In this document: positions 24,155 through 38,287 of the stretch, in pieces
Layout: every line of letters starts with the position of its first letter
Position numbering within the stretch: the stretch's first letter is position 1
Assembly (NCBI GenBank): GCA_963978895.1
Contig: OZ022238.1
Span: 49,840,205 to 49,904,204, forward strand
Direction of reading: 5' to 3'
Source of the DNA: Erpobdella octoculata
Taxonomy: Eukaryota > Annelida > Clitellata > Hirudinida > Erpobdellidae
Length of the DNA stretch: 64,000 nt
Notes under the pieces: model-generated
What the model was told of the DNA's origin: nothing
Seen by the model: only the letters and a program-made list of their open reading frames with translations
Database searches by the model: none
Translations under genes and position numbers: made by a program

Positions 24155-25077
24155 CTAGCGGAGATACCCGGCGTTGCCCAGGTTTTTTGAGGTTTTTCTA
24201 ATGTTTGTCTCTTTCTCTCCCGTTTCCTTTCCCACCTGCTTTCCCACTCCTGTTAGCTTTTCCGTTTTCGGTCGTTTTCCCACTGCCGGTCGCTTTCCCG
24301 CTCCCGGTCGCTTTCCCGCTCCCGGTCGCTTTCCCGCTCCCGGTCGTTTTCCCGTCCCGGTCGCTGCCCCGTTCCCGCTCACGTTTGCTCTCCCATTCCC
24401 GCTCACGCTTGCTTTTCTGTTCCCGCTCGCTGTCCGTTCCGGGTGCTTTCCCGTTTCTATAATAGACAAACTAACCCACAAACATTCATATATATATATA
24501 TATAGTCTTAGCAAATCTATTTTGCGTTTTATAGGCTAACAGAAGTTATGAAAGAATGTAAAAGAGAAAATGAGCGGGAACGGAAACGGGAACGGGAGAG
24601 CTACCGTGACCGGGAACGGGAGAGCTACCGTGACCGGGAATGGGAGAGCAAGCATGACCGGGAACGGGAGAGCAAGCGTGAGCGGGAACGGGAAAGCGAC
24701 CGGAAACAGGAAAGCGACCGGGAACGGGGAAAGCGACCGGGAACGGGGAAAGCGACCGAGAACGGGAAAGCGACCGGGAACGGGAAAGCGACCGGGAACG
24801 GGAAAGCGACCGGGAACGCGGGAAAGCGACCGGGAACGCGGAAAGCGACTGGAATCGGGAGAGCAAGCTTGGAAGGAAACGCGAGCAAGAGAGAAAATCG
24901 ATAACAGAACTTCTGAGCGGGAAAGCGACCGGGAGCTGGAAAACGACCGAGAGCGGAAATGCGACCGGGAACGCTACGAAAACGGGGAAAGTGGAGAAGG
25001 GAACGGGAGCGAGAGAGACAAACATTAGAAAAACCTCTAAAAACCCCGGGCAACGCCGGGTAACCCCGCTAGTTTTT
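24155..25077. mobile_element. Large inverted repeat made of two head-to-head copies of the GGGAACGGGAAA family
   Basis: The left arm starts ACTAGCGGAGATACCCGGCG. The right arm ends with the near reverse complement (CAACGCCGGGTAACCCCGCT then AGT). Both arms carry the 18-bp GGGAACGGGAAAGCGACC array in opposite orientation, plus the AGACAAACATTAGAAAAACC block. The arms meet near 24465-24545. Repeat-peptide frames on both strands are not genes. Confidence 0.8.
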
Positions 25078-25129
25078 ATATACAAAAAAGTAAACAAATT
25101 AAAGCGGCCGAATAAATCGGTTAACTACA

Positions 25130-25330
25130 GACCTGCATGAATGAACGAAACGAATGAATGAATAAACGAACAAACGAACGAACGAACGAACGAACGAACG
25201 AACGACTGAACGACTGAACGACTGAACGAAGAAACGAACTCATGAACCCATTATTAAACCTTGAATGAATCACGACGATATTGATGATGATGATGATGTT
25301 AATGAGTTCAGTTCAGTTCAGTTCGCTGTG
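25130..25330. repeat. (GAAC)n and related short repeats
   Basis: There are ACGAACGA tetramer repeats at 25160-25240, a short (GAT)n at 25275-25300 and GTTCA repeats at 25308-25325. Confidence 0.8.
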
Positions 25331-25521
25331 ACGTAACGAAGTTCACCTTCACCTTTTCTTTACCGTCTCTTAATTAAGACCATTTACAGGTGTGCGAGTA
25401 CGAATCGTTGTTTCATATCTATATAATACTAATAATAATGATTATAATTGCCTTGAGTGTTCAAAATAAATCAAAACTTTCATTTATAATTCAACGAACT
25501 GATTGCTAGAACAATTAAAAC

Positions 25522-26180
25522 TAGGGCTGTGCCGGTATACCGGTATTTGGCAATACCGGCAAATATCGGTTCCGCCGGTATGAAGGGTGCCGGTATAGAA
25601 CAAACGGCATTCAGCACATCACTCATAAAAGACAAAAAAGTTAAAGACCTACAGCAGCAGTATGAGCATTGCAATTAACCTGTATGGCCATTGTTTGCAA
25701 AACTTCAATTACGGATAACGGTTCTTAGCAATAGCATAGAACTAACGGTCTAACACCGTTCCGCTTTGTTAACTGAACCATGAAATTACCATAAACATGG
25801 TTTTTTTTAGAGTGGTTCAGAAGACAGAAGCCTGCGTGAGATCCACTACAACATTTAGAGGCAGTTGTTTATGGTGCGTGCCCCCCACCACACCCCCTAC
25901 GGACGCTAGTGACGCCCGTGAGATTTCGAACCGCCGACTTTCAGGCCAACAGGCGAACGCTTTACCACATTGCCCGCCTAATTCTAGTTTAGTTTAGTTT
26001 TATCGTCCGAGCTGGCGACTGGCAACCGACCGCTGACGGTAACACTAACGCACTTTCAAACACTTTCTAGCCATTTTTAAGCTTTCGACATTATACCGGT
26101 ACCGGTACCGGTAGTACCGGTTTTTGGCCCGAAAATACCGGTATTGGTACCGGCAAAAAAACCATACCGGCACAGCCCTA
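25522..26180. mobile_element. hAT-type MITE with ACCGGT-rich ends and a nested SINE
   Basis: Perfect 17-bp terminal inverted repeats are present: TAGGGCTGTGCCGGTAT and its reverse complement. The flanking octamers ATTAAAAC and ATTAAACC match at 7 of 8, fitting an 8-bp target duplication. Subterminal regions are rich in TACCGGTA. A minus-strand tRNA-SINE fragment lies inside. Confidence 0.82.
25905..25985 (-). mobile_element. tRNA-derived SINE fragment nested in the MITE
   Basis: On the minus strand it reads GGCGGGCAATGTGGTAAAGC, then GTTCGCCTG and a B-box-like GGCGGTTCGAAATCTCACGG. This is the same head as the copies at 20490 and 40735. Its position inside the MITE dates it after that insertion, unless the MITE captured it. 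Confidence 0.6.
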
Positions 26181-26236
26181 ATTAAACCGACTAATTTTTA
26201 CTTTTTTTTACTTGAAGGATAAAAAGAATAGAAAGA

Positions 26237-28327
<2,091 letters not shown>

Positions 28328-31300
28328 GAAACCACGAAGATGAGAATGGAATGAAGTATTTTGATGGCCTCCAAAAATCCTATACTTCTGATTCTAATAT
28401 AAGAGATGGTGAGGCTTAGATAAGTTAATTAGGCGATTTTTAGAGTTAATTCAACTCCGATGGCTGTTTCTTTGCTACAAATTATTTGGGACGTCAGTTA
28501 GGGAAACCTCCCTCCCTCCCTTACTTCAAGGGGCCCCAACGTTAAAGTTAGCCCCTTGACGTTGAAGTGGGTCTCTTTGGACGTTGATTTGTTCCCTTGG
28601 CAGTTGACCCTCGTAGACTGGGATCATCAGCTTTTTCAGGGATGAAATTTTTAACATTACGAAGATGAAATTGTTGGAATATGTGTGGGCCTTTTCAATA
28701 TCTTGCCCCCAAGGTTTTGCTGAAATGACGTCCCAGTATTATTTGCTCTAAGAATTAATAATAAGAATAAATCAATAAGTATTAATAAATGGCATGGCAT
28801 TATGGACTTTATTGATAAAGAGAAGCTAGTGATCAGCAATTGGTAATTCAATTTTTTTTATTAATTGAATAAATATCTTTTATAATTTATAATTTGTCCA
28901 TGTCCTATCATAGATATCAGAGCATGTGAACTTCAGATTTTTTTCTGTGATTTCTAAAAAACAGACTTGTAAAATAACAGTATCATCTAGTTTTCTAGTA
29001 AAAAAACTTCCACACATGAATAAAACATTTTTATTGCATCAGGTTTTTAAAGGGTTTTCTTTAGACGTTAATAAGTGAAGCTCCGAATTAAAAAAAAAAC
29101 TATATTTTCAAATTTCTGTTTATTTTGGAAAGTCGATTAGTTTTCATTTTGTTAAGAAAAATGACCATTGAAATCTTTAACTTATCCACACAAAAAATCC
29201 CTGTGGAGATACCTGTCAAAACATCGTGTCAGTGCAGATAATGTAAGCAGACTGGAGAGATGGAAGAAGAAGACGTGTGTGTGTGTGTGTGTGTGTGTGT
29301 GCGGTTAGGCAAAGGTCAGTCATTTGAGATTGTTGCTACTTTCAAATTTTTGAGGAGATGGTGGATAATGAAACGATGCATCTTATGATGATGATGATGG
29401 TAAAAAAAGTGGAAAAAGAAAAAAATTTGCAATTAGTTGAGTGAAACCTTATCTTCTGTGAAAGACGAAAAAAACGAGTTTTTTTTTGGACTGAAATAAT
29501 AGGAATTGAATTTCAAATATCACGTTTATTTATTTGTTTTAACAATAGATGAGACGGTTCTGTTTATTTGAATTTAAAATAAATTGGTTGGATGAATAGT
29601 ATTTAAGTGTTTGAAAAAAGTTCCGACTTGTATTACTTTGTATAATCTGTATTGTATCTGTATTAAATTGCTTTGTATTGTATTTGTACTAAATTGCTTT
29701 GTATTAAATTTTTTGGAATGTTATATGTCAAATTAGTTTGCATTGCATTAAATTAGTTTGAATTGCATTAAATTAGTTTGAACTGCATTAAATTAGTTTG
29801 AATTGCATTAAATTACTTTGTAATGTATTTGTATTAAATTGTATTATATGATATTTTATTACAAATTTAATTATTATGTATTGTATTTGTCTTAAATTGT
29901 ATTTTATTGTATTTGCATTGTATTTTATTTGCATTGTGTTGTATTTTCATTGTATTGTATTTTCATTGCATTGTATTGTATTTTCATTGTATTGTATTTT
30001 CATTGCATTGTATTGTATTTGTTTTAAATTGCATTTCAAGACGACGAATCAGACGAAGAGAACGCCAACAACAGGGCGATCATCATCGCGAACAAGTCGT
30101 ACAAGAAGTTGTACAAGAAAACGAAATCCGGGACCTACAAGGAGAATCGCCTGCTCCCGTGCAAGGTATGCTTCTTCCGAGTCGGAAATTCGAGCACGAT
30201 AGTCGTTTCTTCATCCTCCGCAATTCGAGTTTCTGATGTTTTTGTTGTTGTTGAAAGTTATAAGTTATAAAGGATGAAATTTGAGTATGATTGTTTTAAT
30301 CGTGTGACTGCTGTGTATCTAAAAAAGATTAAAGTATTTTTTTTTTCATTAAAAAGTACAGTTTTCAAGAAGATTTGATAATTACTAAACATTTTAAACA
30401 CTTTTTTAACGAACTCAAAAACTAATAAAAGATAAAAAAAATCAGTCGAATGTTTTTTTTTAACTTTCTTCCTTCTGCTTTGATGACAGCAAACCGATTA
30501 CATCAGACGCCCGATGAACGCATTCATGATCTTCAGCAAGAGGCACCGGGCCCTCGTCCATCAGCGCCATCCGAACCAGGACAACCGGACAGTCAGCAAG
30601 ATATTAGGAGAGTGGTGGTATGCCTTAGGGCCTGGAGAAAAGCAGAAGTATCATGACCTTGCCCTCAAGGTCAGTCAGCTGAGTTGCTATTCTCTCTCTC
30701 TTTTAAGAGAAGTACTAAGAATGAGACCGATGGTTTTACATTCGGGAACTGACATTTTTAACCCTGACAGTGCTTAATAAAGTAGGAACTTGTAAAAAAT
30801 GCCACAATTAACCAACCAGAACCCTGTAAATGATGTAACCAAATAGTTGATTGATTAGCCAATTAATGTTTGTTTAACTTTGATGAATTAAATGAAACTA
30901 CTTTCTTGATTAATGAGATGGAATTTTTAGTTTAATGTAAAAAATGTAAAACGTAATGCGGTAAATTATAGAGGGTCTCTTACAGAGCTCAGAGGTGCTG
31001 TTTTTTTTATATGCCCCATGGAGAGAAACAATTTTATTCACTAAGCTTTCCAATAACATGGGCTACTAGGTAGCAAGTGTGAGTTCACATTCAAAGCTAA
31101 CATTCTACGAACTCAGCTAACCTAGCACCAGCCTAGCTAATAAACTTGGCGAAGAAAAGAGAGATTACGGACGAAAGTGGTTTAACAAGAAACCGGTAAA
31201 ACAAATTCCAGGTCAAAGAGGCTCATTTCAAGAAGCACCCGAACTGGAAATGGACGACACACGAGGGAAGGAACAAGGCGAACAACAACAACGGGATCGG

Positions 31301-31701
31301 TTCGAAGGACGCGAACCTTTCAGTCAAATCGTCTTCGCTGGGTGTTGAAAGTCAGAGCAGTCAGGAGGCTTCTGAAGGAAGTAAAAAAAAAAAAAAACCA
31401 TTTTTTTTATTGATCGCTGCCGATTTTGTTAAAATATTGTCTGAATCAGATTTTTTGTTGATTGAATATTTAATGCGAAACCTTTCAAAGTGTTGCTCAC
31501 GTTTAATCGTTTTTTTTTCTCAATTTTATTTATATTGAACATATTTTGTTATTAGAGTTATTAAATATTTTAGCATATAAAGCATGATAGGACTTAATTT
31601 CTGTTTGTGGCTTTTAAATGCACACACGCGAGTCTCCGACTAGATCAATTTTAATTAAGTGTTAAATAAACTAATTTATCATCAGTCAGCTTATTACAGG
31701 C

Positions 31702-31769
<68 letters not shown>

Positions 31770-34700
31770 TCCGAGAACTCCTAGTTTTTTTTTCACCCGG
31801 TAACTTGACTAATTACCTAAAGCGAAAAAGTAATTTAACTTTCCCCGCGTATTTCAGAAATGTTAAATGAAAACGAACTCTCCTACAAAACCAACAACAA
31901 CAACAACAACCTCGATCACCATACGAGTACGAGCAGCAGAATCCAGCCTGCAGACGCATCTCTCTCCTACTGGAAGTCGTACTGGAATTCCATTTTCGAC
32001 TTCGCCTCGTCGGCTCCGCCGCCGTCGTCGGAGGAGGACGCACGTCGCATTCCGCAGCAACTCAACAAAAAGTCGTTCTCCTCGAAAGAGGAGGCGCAGA
32101 CCGGCAATCGGATGATGAGCAACTCCGCCAGTACGTTCTGGAGAAAGTTTGATGAAATTTTCAGAAGTCCTGATGATGATGGCGACAACGACGACGACGA
32201 TGATGATGATAAAGAAACTCGTTCTTTACGTCTTACTAAAGCTCTTCTGCCTGGCAAGGTGGTTGTCAATGACGATTGTAACGACGACGACGACGACGAT
32301 GATGATGATGATGGCAACGAGAGAACTCCTGCATGTGGTGGTGGTGTTGATTATTCTTTGAGAAAAAATCATCTTGCGAAAGCGTTCGTCGATCCCGGCG
32401 ATGACATAGAAGGGAAGTCTGCGACGGCAGAAGACTACGGAGTTGCCGATAATAAAGCAGGTGTTCTGCAGAATGGTAGCGTTGTTCGCTGTCAGAACAG
32501 TGACGGTAATAGTTACGATTATAGCAACGATGCGATGAATCGCGGTGGCGGTGATCCGATCGAGGAAACTTTCGGAAACAACGACTCGCGGGTTCGTACG
32601 GCGGGAACTGGAAAAAATCTTTTTTCCGCCTGCTCCGTCACGTTTCTGCATTGCATACTTCCAGTTTTTAAATTTAAAAAAGACAAAAAAGGAAAAAAGA
32701 TTGTTGAGTTATCTATCTGCAAGTCACTGAGAAACAAGATCAAGTTTTACACTTCCGACAGCGATGGAAATGCCAATTTTTTTGCGACCTCCGAACGCTG
32801 CTTTTCCGAGAAGAGACCAGACGCTGCCGCCCTCTCCGGTCTCGAAGCTCCGGATCTGTCGTGCAGTTTCTCACCAAGCACGATGTTTTTCAACTGCGGT
32901 CTGGTTTCCGACCTATCGAATCCGTGCTTTTCAAGCGAGCAATTTCCTTTTCCTCCAGCTAAAGAGTTCGCCGCCGCGGTCAGAGGAAAGTCTTACAACT
33001 TGTTATCATTCCATCCGTATTCTTCTTATTACACCTGCTTCCTGAACAGGTGAGTTAGTTTTATCTTGCTAAATGTAGCTTTCACTCGCAACAAAAATGA
33101 TATGATAAAAAATCGTCAAAGAGTTGTGTGGCTAGTTAAACGAGAAAGAAATATAGAAAAATTAGTTTAAATTCCGTTCAATGTCGGATGTCAAAAATCG
33201 TAATCATGCTAATCGGATGCTATTAATTGATTGAGTCTTTTAATGTCCGTTTTAATAATTTTTATTGATTTATTATTTATTTCTTTATTACAGATATTTT
33301 ACTGTTTTTAAATATCATCTTCTACTTTTAATTTTGTAAATATAAATTTTTTTTGAACTATTTAATGCAATTCAGACACACACGGACACAAGCAGATGGT
33401 TTTATAGCTAATAAATGTATCAATCTATCGCTTACATGCCGACATTTATGCTGTAATGAAAAACACGTTGAATTCATTTACGACCATCTACATTAACATC
33501 CATTATGAATTATCTATTATAAAAAATCCATTGAATTTCCATAATGATAATGTGCATGTGTTGAGATGTTTTTTTTTTTTGATGAAATTTTACGATTCAA
33601 TTTTGAGTGTTTCATTATGTTTTTATCTTCAAGAATAAAGCCATCGTACGAAGAGGCACGTGAACGATCTAAGCAGGCAGGTTGGTTGGTGTGCGAATAT
33701 CAATTTGTTATTTTCTTATTGGTGGAAAAACACACATGGTTGGTGTGCGAATATCAATTTGTTACTTTCTTATTGGTGGAAAAACACACATGGTTGGCGG
33801 GCGAATATCAATTTGTTATTTTCTTATTGGTGGAAAAACACACATGGTTGGTGTGCGAATATCAATTTGTTACTTTCTTATTGGTGGAAAAACACACACA
33901 TGGTTGGTATGCAATTATCAATTTGTTTTCTTCTTATTGGTGGAAAAATATGCACGGTTGGTTTGCGCGAATATCAATTTGTTTTGGTGGAAAAATAGTA
34001 ATTTAACTCAAAAATAAACTTCATTCAGTTCAAGAGTGGAAGTTCAAAAGACCAGCTTCGCCACTGAAATTGGAGATCACCACTTCAGCTGCGTGTAATA
34101 ATACTTCAGATTCCGTTGCATTTTGTGCCGGAGGTACTACTACTGATGGTTATTCGTTCGTGTAATTTCTAAAAAATTGTTTTCTGGATACTACAGTTAT
34201 AAATATAAATGACATTAATGCGAAAGCAATGATTTGCTTCATCAGTAAGGCTTGCATTTGCCATTGCTCCTTTGTTGTTGAAATTTGTTTTCATTGCTGC
34301 AATTAATCAATTTTGTTGAATTTTTGATTGCTCACAGAATCTTCTGTTTCTTCCCGGAAAGTTCTAGACCTCAGAAGGAACTGCGTTACTCAACTGTTTC
34401 TAGAGCACGGCTGGTTTCCATCAGGTATTTGATTAATTAATTAATTAATAATAATCAGCTATTTCGATTTATTAATTACTAGCTGGGTTACTCGGCATTT
34501 CACGGGGTTTTTGGAGAGTTTTTTTCTATCCTTTTTCTCTTTTGCTCCTGTTTCCTTAATTAATAATTACCAGGTATTTAATTTATTAATAATTATCTAG
34601 TATTTTATGGAATAATAATTGTCGGGTACTTGATTGATTATGAATAAACAAATATTTAATGAAAACATCAGATATGCAAACAATTTTGGTAATATCATAA

Positions 34701-35168
34701 TGCTAATTATGTTTATTGTTTCCCTTTTTACCACTTCCCAGTAAGACCAAATGTTGATTATTTTGCGTTTAAGTTTCAATTCAATCTGAACCGACTGCAA
34801 CGAAACTTTAAATTCATTCGACTCACGTCGCAGCCGAAGTCACGTGGGCGTTCCAGACGAAGCACAGCGACATCTTTCCGTCGAGGAATCACCTGCAGCT
34901 CAAGATCAGAGAGGTTCGCCAGAAGATGATGTCGACCATGAAGAGCGAGAACTCTCTGATGGTGTCGCCGTTACCTCCGCCGCCGCCGCCGCCACAACCA
35001 CCGTCGCCACCACCGTCATCTTCGTCGATCGTGCCGATGCTGCAACCGAGTCTCTCTTCGCCGTTGTCATCGACCTTCGATCCGAAATGCACCGAACCAC
35101 CTCAGAGGTCCTCTACTCAGACGAGTTATCGTGTCTCAGAAACAAGCGTTCATTCCCGCGATGGCTAG
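28328..35168 (+). CDS. CIC: Capicua transcriptional repressor, compact; 5' exon not found
   Basis: Capicua is a nuclear HMG-box repressor relieved by RTK/ERK signalling. Exons seen: 28328-28408, 30041-30165, 30490-30669, 31212-31380, 31858-33049, 33634-33680, 34029-34133, 34338-34424 and 34834-35168. Phases agree, giving about 773 residues without the missing start. The HMG box ([20 protein letters not shown], then [20 protein letters not shown]) is the Capicua type and continues across the intron into [14 protein letters not shown]. The diagnostic C-terminal C1 domain is split over the last two exons ([20 protein letters not shown], then [20 protein letters not shown]). The large middle exon is low in similarity, with Asn and Asp runs from trinucleotide repeats. 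A proline run follows C1. The first listed exon is supported only by phase and splice sites. Confidence 0.92.
28489..28737. mobile_element. Short MITE with 8-bp target duplication
   Basis: The ends are inverted (GGACGTCAGTT... and ...AATGACGTCCCAGT). The octamer ATTATTTG flanks both sides exactly (28481-28488 and 28738-28745). It is about 250 bp, with no frame, in the first visible CIC intron. An 8-bp duplication suggests hAT. Confidence 0.6.
29630..30036. repeat. ~20-bp AT-rich repeats leading into a CIC acceptor
   Basis: First come copies of AAATTAGTTTGAATTGCATT (29725-29815), then TTGTATTTTCATTGTATTGT (29885-30020). The last unit reads TTTTAAATTGCATTTCAAG, where AG is the acceptor of the exon at 30041. 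Confidence 0.75.
31700..31770. repeat. (AAT)n microsatellite
   Basis: About 23 AAT/ATA triplets lie in the CIC intron before the large exon. Confidence 0.95.
33681..33995 (+). repeat. Six ~54-bp units starting at a CIC splice donor
   Basis: The exon ends at 33680 (GCAGGCAG|GTTGGT). Each unit starts GGTTGGTGTGCGAATATCAA, continues TTTGTTATTTTCTTATTGG, and ends TGGAAAAACACACAT. Copies five and six are diverged. The array has no stop codon in any of the three forward frames, including the CIC frame, which stays open to about 34003. Confidence 0.88.
34415..34645 (+). repeat. Donor-like repeats CAGGTATTTGATTAATTAAT, split by a dispersed-repeat fragment
   Basis: The true donor TCAG|GTATTTGATTAATTAATT (34424/34425) is echoed at 34572 (CCAGGTATTTAATTTATTAA) and more loosely at 34598 and 34624. 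Between them, 34482-34555 is a fragment of the CTAGC...GGGTT...CGGCATT repeat family (minus orientation). Confidence 0.55.
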
Positions 35169-38100
35169 TTAGTTACCATCGGAAGTCAATAAATAACTAA
35201 AATACAAAATGAAAAGATAATAATCGTGTAAATATATAATTGTTATCATTAAGGCTTAATAGTGTAATGATCAGTATTGATGAAATATGTCTTCAAATGA
35301 GTATGTAACAGTGCTAAATAATCTTGATGACGTTACAACGAGTTCTACCGTATGACATGTCTTCTGGAACTGCGGTCGGTCCCGTTCTATATTCATTCGC
35401 GACCCGTACAGCGTGTACGTTTTACTAATCTTCGTACCCGTGCGTATACAACCCGAATAAGAACCATTCGCTTCCCAACGTAGTACCTCATCGGAGAAAC
35501 TTTTGAAAGACTCCCTTCTGGGTTGACAGCTCTTTTTTTGTCCGTGTGTGTGTTTGTACATTTAATGCCATCTATATTTTTGTTAGACACTTTTTCTTGT
35601 TGTCATGTTGTTGAGTATTATTGAACTGGTGATTTGTAAACATGTGTTTTTTTTCCTGTTATTTTTTGTTGTTGTTGTCGTGCTTTGTATTATCGTAAAT
35701 CGTCTGAGCAAAAAAATTTTCTTTTTATTTGAACGTTCCTCGAGGTTAACTGATCCCTCGCGAGAAAGGATAGGGTACTGTTCGTTGTCTTCATCATCGA
35801 GGAGGACAAATACACATTGAAGAGTTTGGGTTTTTTTTCTGTTCAGTAAACTTAAATAAAAATGGAATCCTGCAGTTGAATACAATTTAAAGGTAAAAGA
35901 GAAATGGAGTACTCTAGGTACATGTATAAATATTTATTTGTACTTATGTACTTGTAATATACTCTCATAGATCTTATTGTAACAGTCTGTATCGGTGTAT
36001 CGGTAATTAGAATATAAATAATAATTATTATTGTGGTTTATTGTTTGCTTCTTTCTTTTCTCCTATTTTCTTCAACTGCTGATGATGATTGATAAAAATT
36101 ATGATGATTAACAGCATTCGTAGCAACAACACATAAGCATCGATGAGTATTAAATATCTGTGATGAAAATTTTAGTGACGATGAATCCAAATATGATGAT
36201 CTTCCTTTTCATTGATAGAAGTAATAAACCGCCACATTTGTCAGTCCTTCACCTTTAGCGGTTGTTATGGAAACTCAAGATTCGCCGAAATGACTTTCTT
36301 TTGAAAGACTGCCGTATCAGTGTTGTCTCTGTTTTTTGTGTCGACTAAAAAAATAAATCAAACTAAGTTCAAGGTCATTATGATAATAATCAGTGTGGTG
36401 TTAGAAATATCTTGTCGGGGATTCATTTACAGTCGTTCGCGAAGAAAGATCAAGGGTAAAATTGACACCAAATAAACCGCAACAATTTCTGCTGCTTAAG
36501 ATTTAAGAATCAAACATTCAATTTAGATTAAGATTTATAAACCATTGTTTATTATTATATGCCAAATTCAAAAAAACCAAAATATTTATAGGCTATTATT
36601 GGTCTTTTAGCTAAAAGCTTTTAAAGAGCAAGAATGAGGTTTTTAAAAATGTGTTTGTTTTTAACTGATATGTCCCTGACGTTATAAGACAATGTAAAAA
36701 ACAAACTGTCAGGAATTCACCATAAAATCGTTTAGAAGAAGAAAACAACTTGACCAAAAACATCATCAAATTTCGTGGATAGTCATCGAGATGAACAAGA
36801 TGAGATCTTTCTTTCTATAACGAATGTTTAACGGTTGTTTTGAAGAAAAAAAAATCTAAACTCCGACAAATGGTCTACAACGTCAACTGCAAAGCAAAAG
36901 ATATTTAACAAAATAAAAAGTATAAATCACAATAAAAATTCCTTAATCAGCCATCCGCTTTATTACTAAAATGCAGGAACAGGAGGATAATTACAGATAC
37001 AGATTAAACCTAATTACAAATTAAATGTTTAGAATTTAGTTTAACCCAGTAAAACAACGGTTCGTGTTGCTTTGAAACGGTACAAGCTTTTCAACTGCAG
37101 ATGCAAAAATTGTAATTCAAAATAAATCTGTAATATGCAATAATTCAATCTGTAATACGTAATAATTCAATATGTAATACGCAATAATTCATTGAAGCAA
37201 CAACAGAAGTCGAGCAAAATTGCCTCCTCTAAAAACCACTCGTAGTAAGAAACTAAAAACACACAATACACCGTCCCGAAGTTACAAATGAAAGTTAAAA
37301 ACGTGTATTTACTTTATGAAACAACGATAAAATAATTACGGAATGAACTTATTAACAACTGAAAAAAAGTAACGAAAGAACATGTAATCTTTCTGACTTA
37401 TGCAACTTAGTTCAAAACTATTAATAAACTCCTAAAAAAAACAAAATTTAAAAACTAAAGTCCCCAAATTAATAATAATAATAATATCAGCTGTTCAACG
37501 GCATGCAAACCAGTCAGTCGGTGAGAAGCAAAAAAATATATCTCTATTGAAACTGATTTTAATATCTGCTGACCATTAAATTAAATTGAGTGAAAACTCA
37601 TTAGCCATCACACGTAAACTAGAAAAAAATGCTTAAAAACAATTTTTAATCAAAGTGAATGTTTGAAAAATGTTATGTATTAATTTTAAAGAGCTAGTTT
37701 ATCATGAAAAGATAAGCAAACACTATCGCCAGTGGCAGCAGAACAATCGTTGTAACTCAAATCAAGACACAAATCAATAACTACCCAAATGCCTGCAACA
37801 GAAGGGAGAAGCACACTGAAGAATTGCAGTAGAGAAGAAAGATGGAGAAAATTAATTAGAAAAAACTGAAAAATTGCAGTAGAGAAGACAGATGGAGAAA
37901 ATTAATTAGAAGAAATAACACACGAGAGAGAAAGAGCCGATTTTAACGATTGAGTAGAGAAACAAGTAGATTAAACGATGATAATGATGATGATGATGAA
38001 TACTTTGTAACAAAACTTTTCAGTCATTCAGTTGGATCGACTACTGACGAGGATCGCCTTTGCTCTTTCTTTGGCTTCGGAGTTTCTTCAAACTGGAAAA

Positions 38101-38287
38101 CGGTGAGAACTACAAAAACAAAAATAATAATTTAAAAGTGAAAACTAAAAGACAAAGGCCCCCGACACCGAGGTTTTTTTTCTCAAGGTTATTCATAAAC
38201 CCTGCATATGTTTACGGTTCACACAGACAAAATTTTTGCATTAGCTTCCAGCTTAATTAATAAGCGCACACCAAATATTTTTTTCCA
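35169..38287. other. Convergent spacer: CIC 3' UTR, unrecognised DNA, ECT2 3' side
   Basis: AATAAA signals for CIC occur at about 35188, 35853 and 36015. From 36040 on there is AT-rich DNA with no recognisable exon. A 56-bp direct repeat (AATTGCAGTAGAGAAGA...) occurs twice at 37822-37912. Short frames here do not resemble known proteins. Confidence 0.5.

Noticed and set aside
24174..25097. Gly-Asn-Gly-Lys and Arg-Ser repeat frames
   Set aside because: These are artefacts of the GGGAACGGGAAA repeat family; frames are open on both strands alike.
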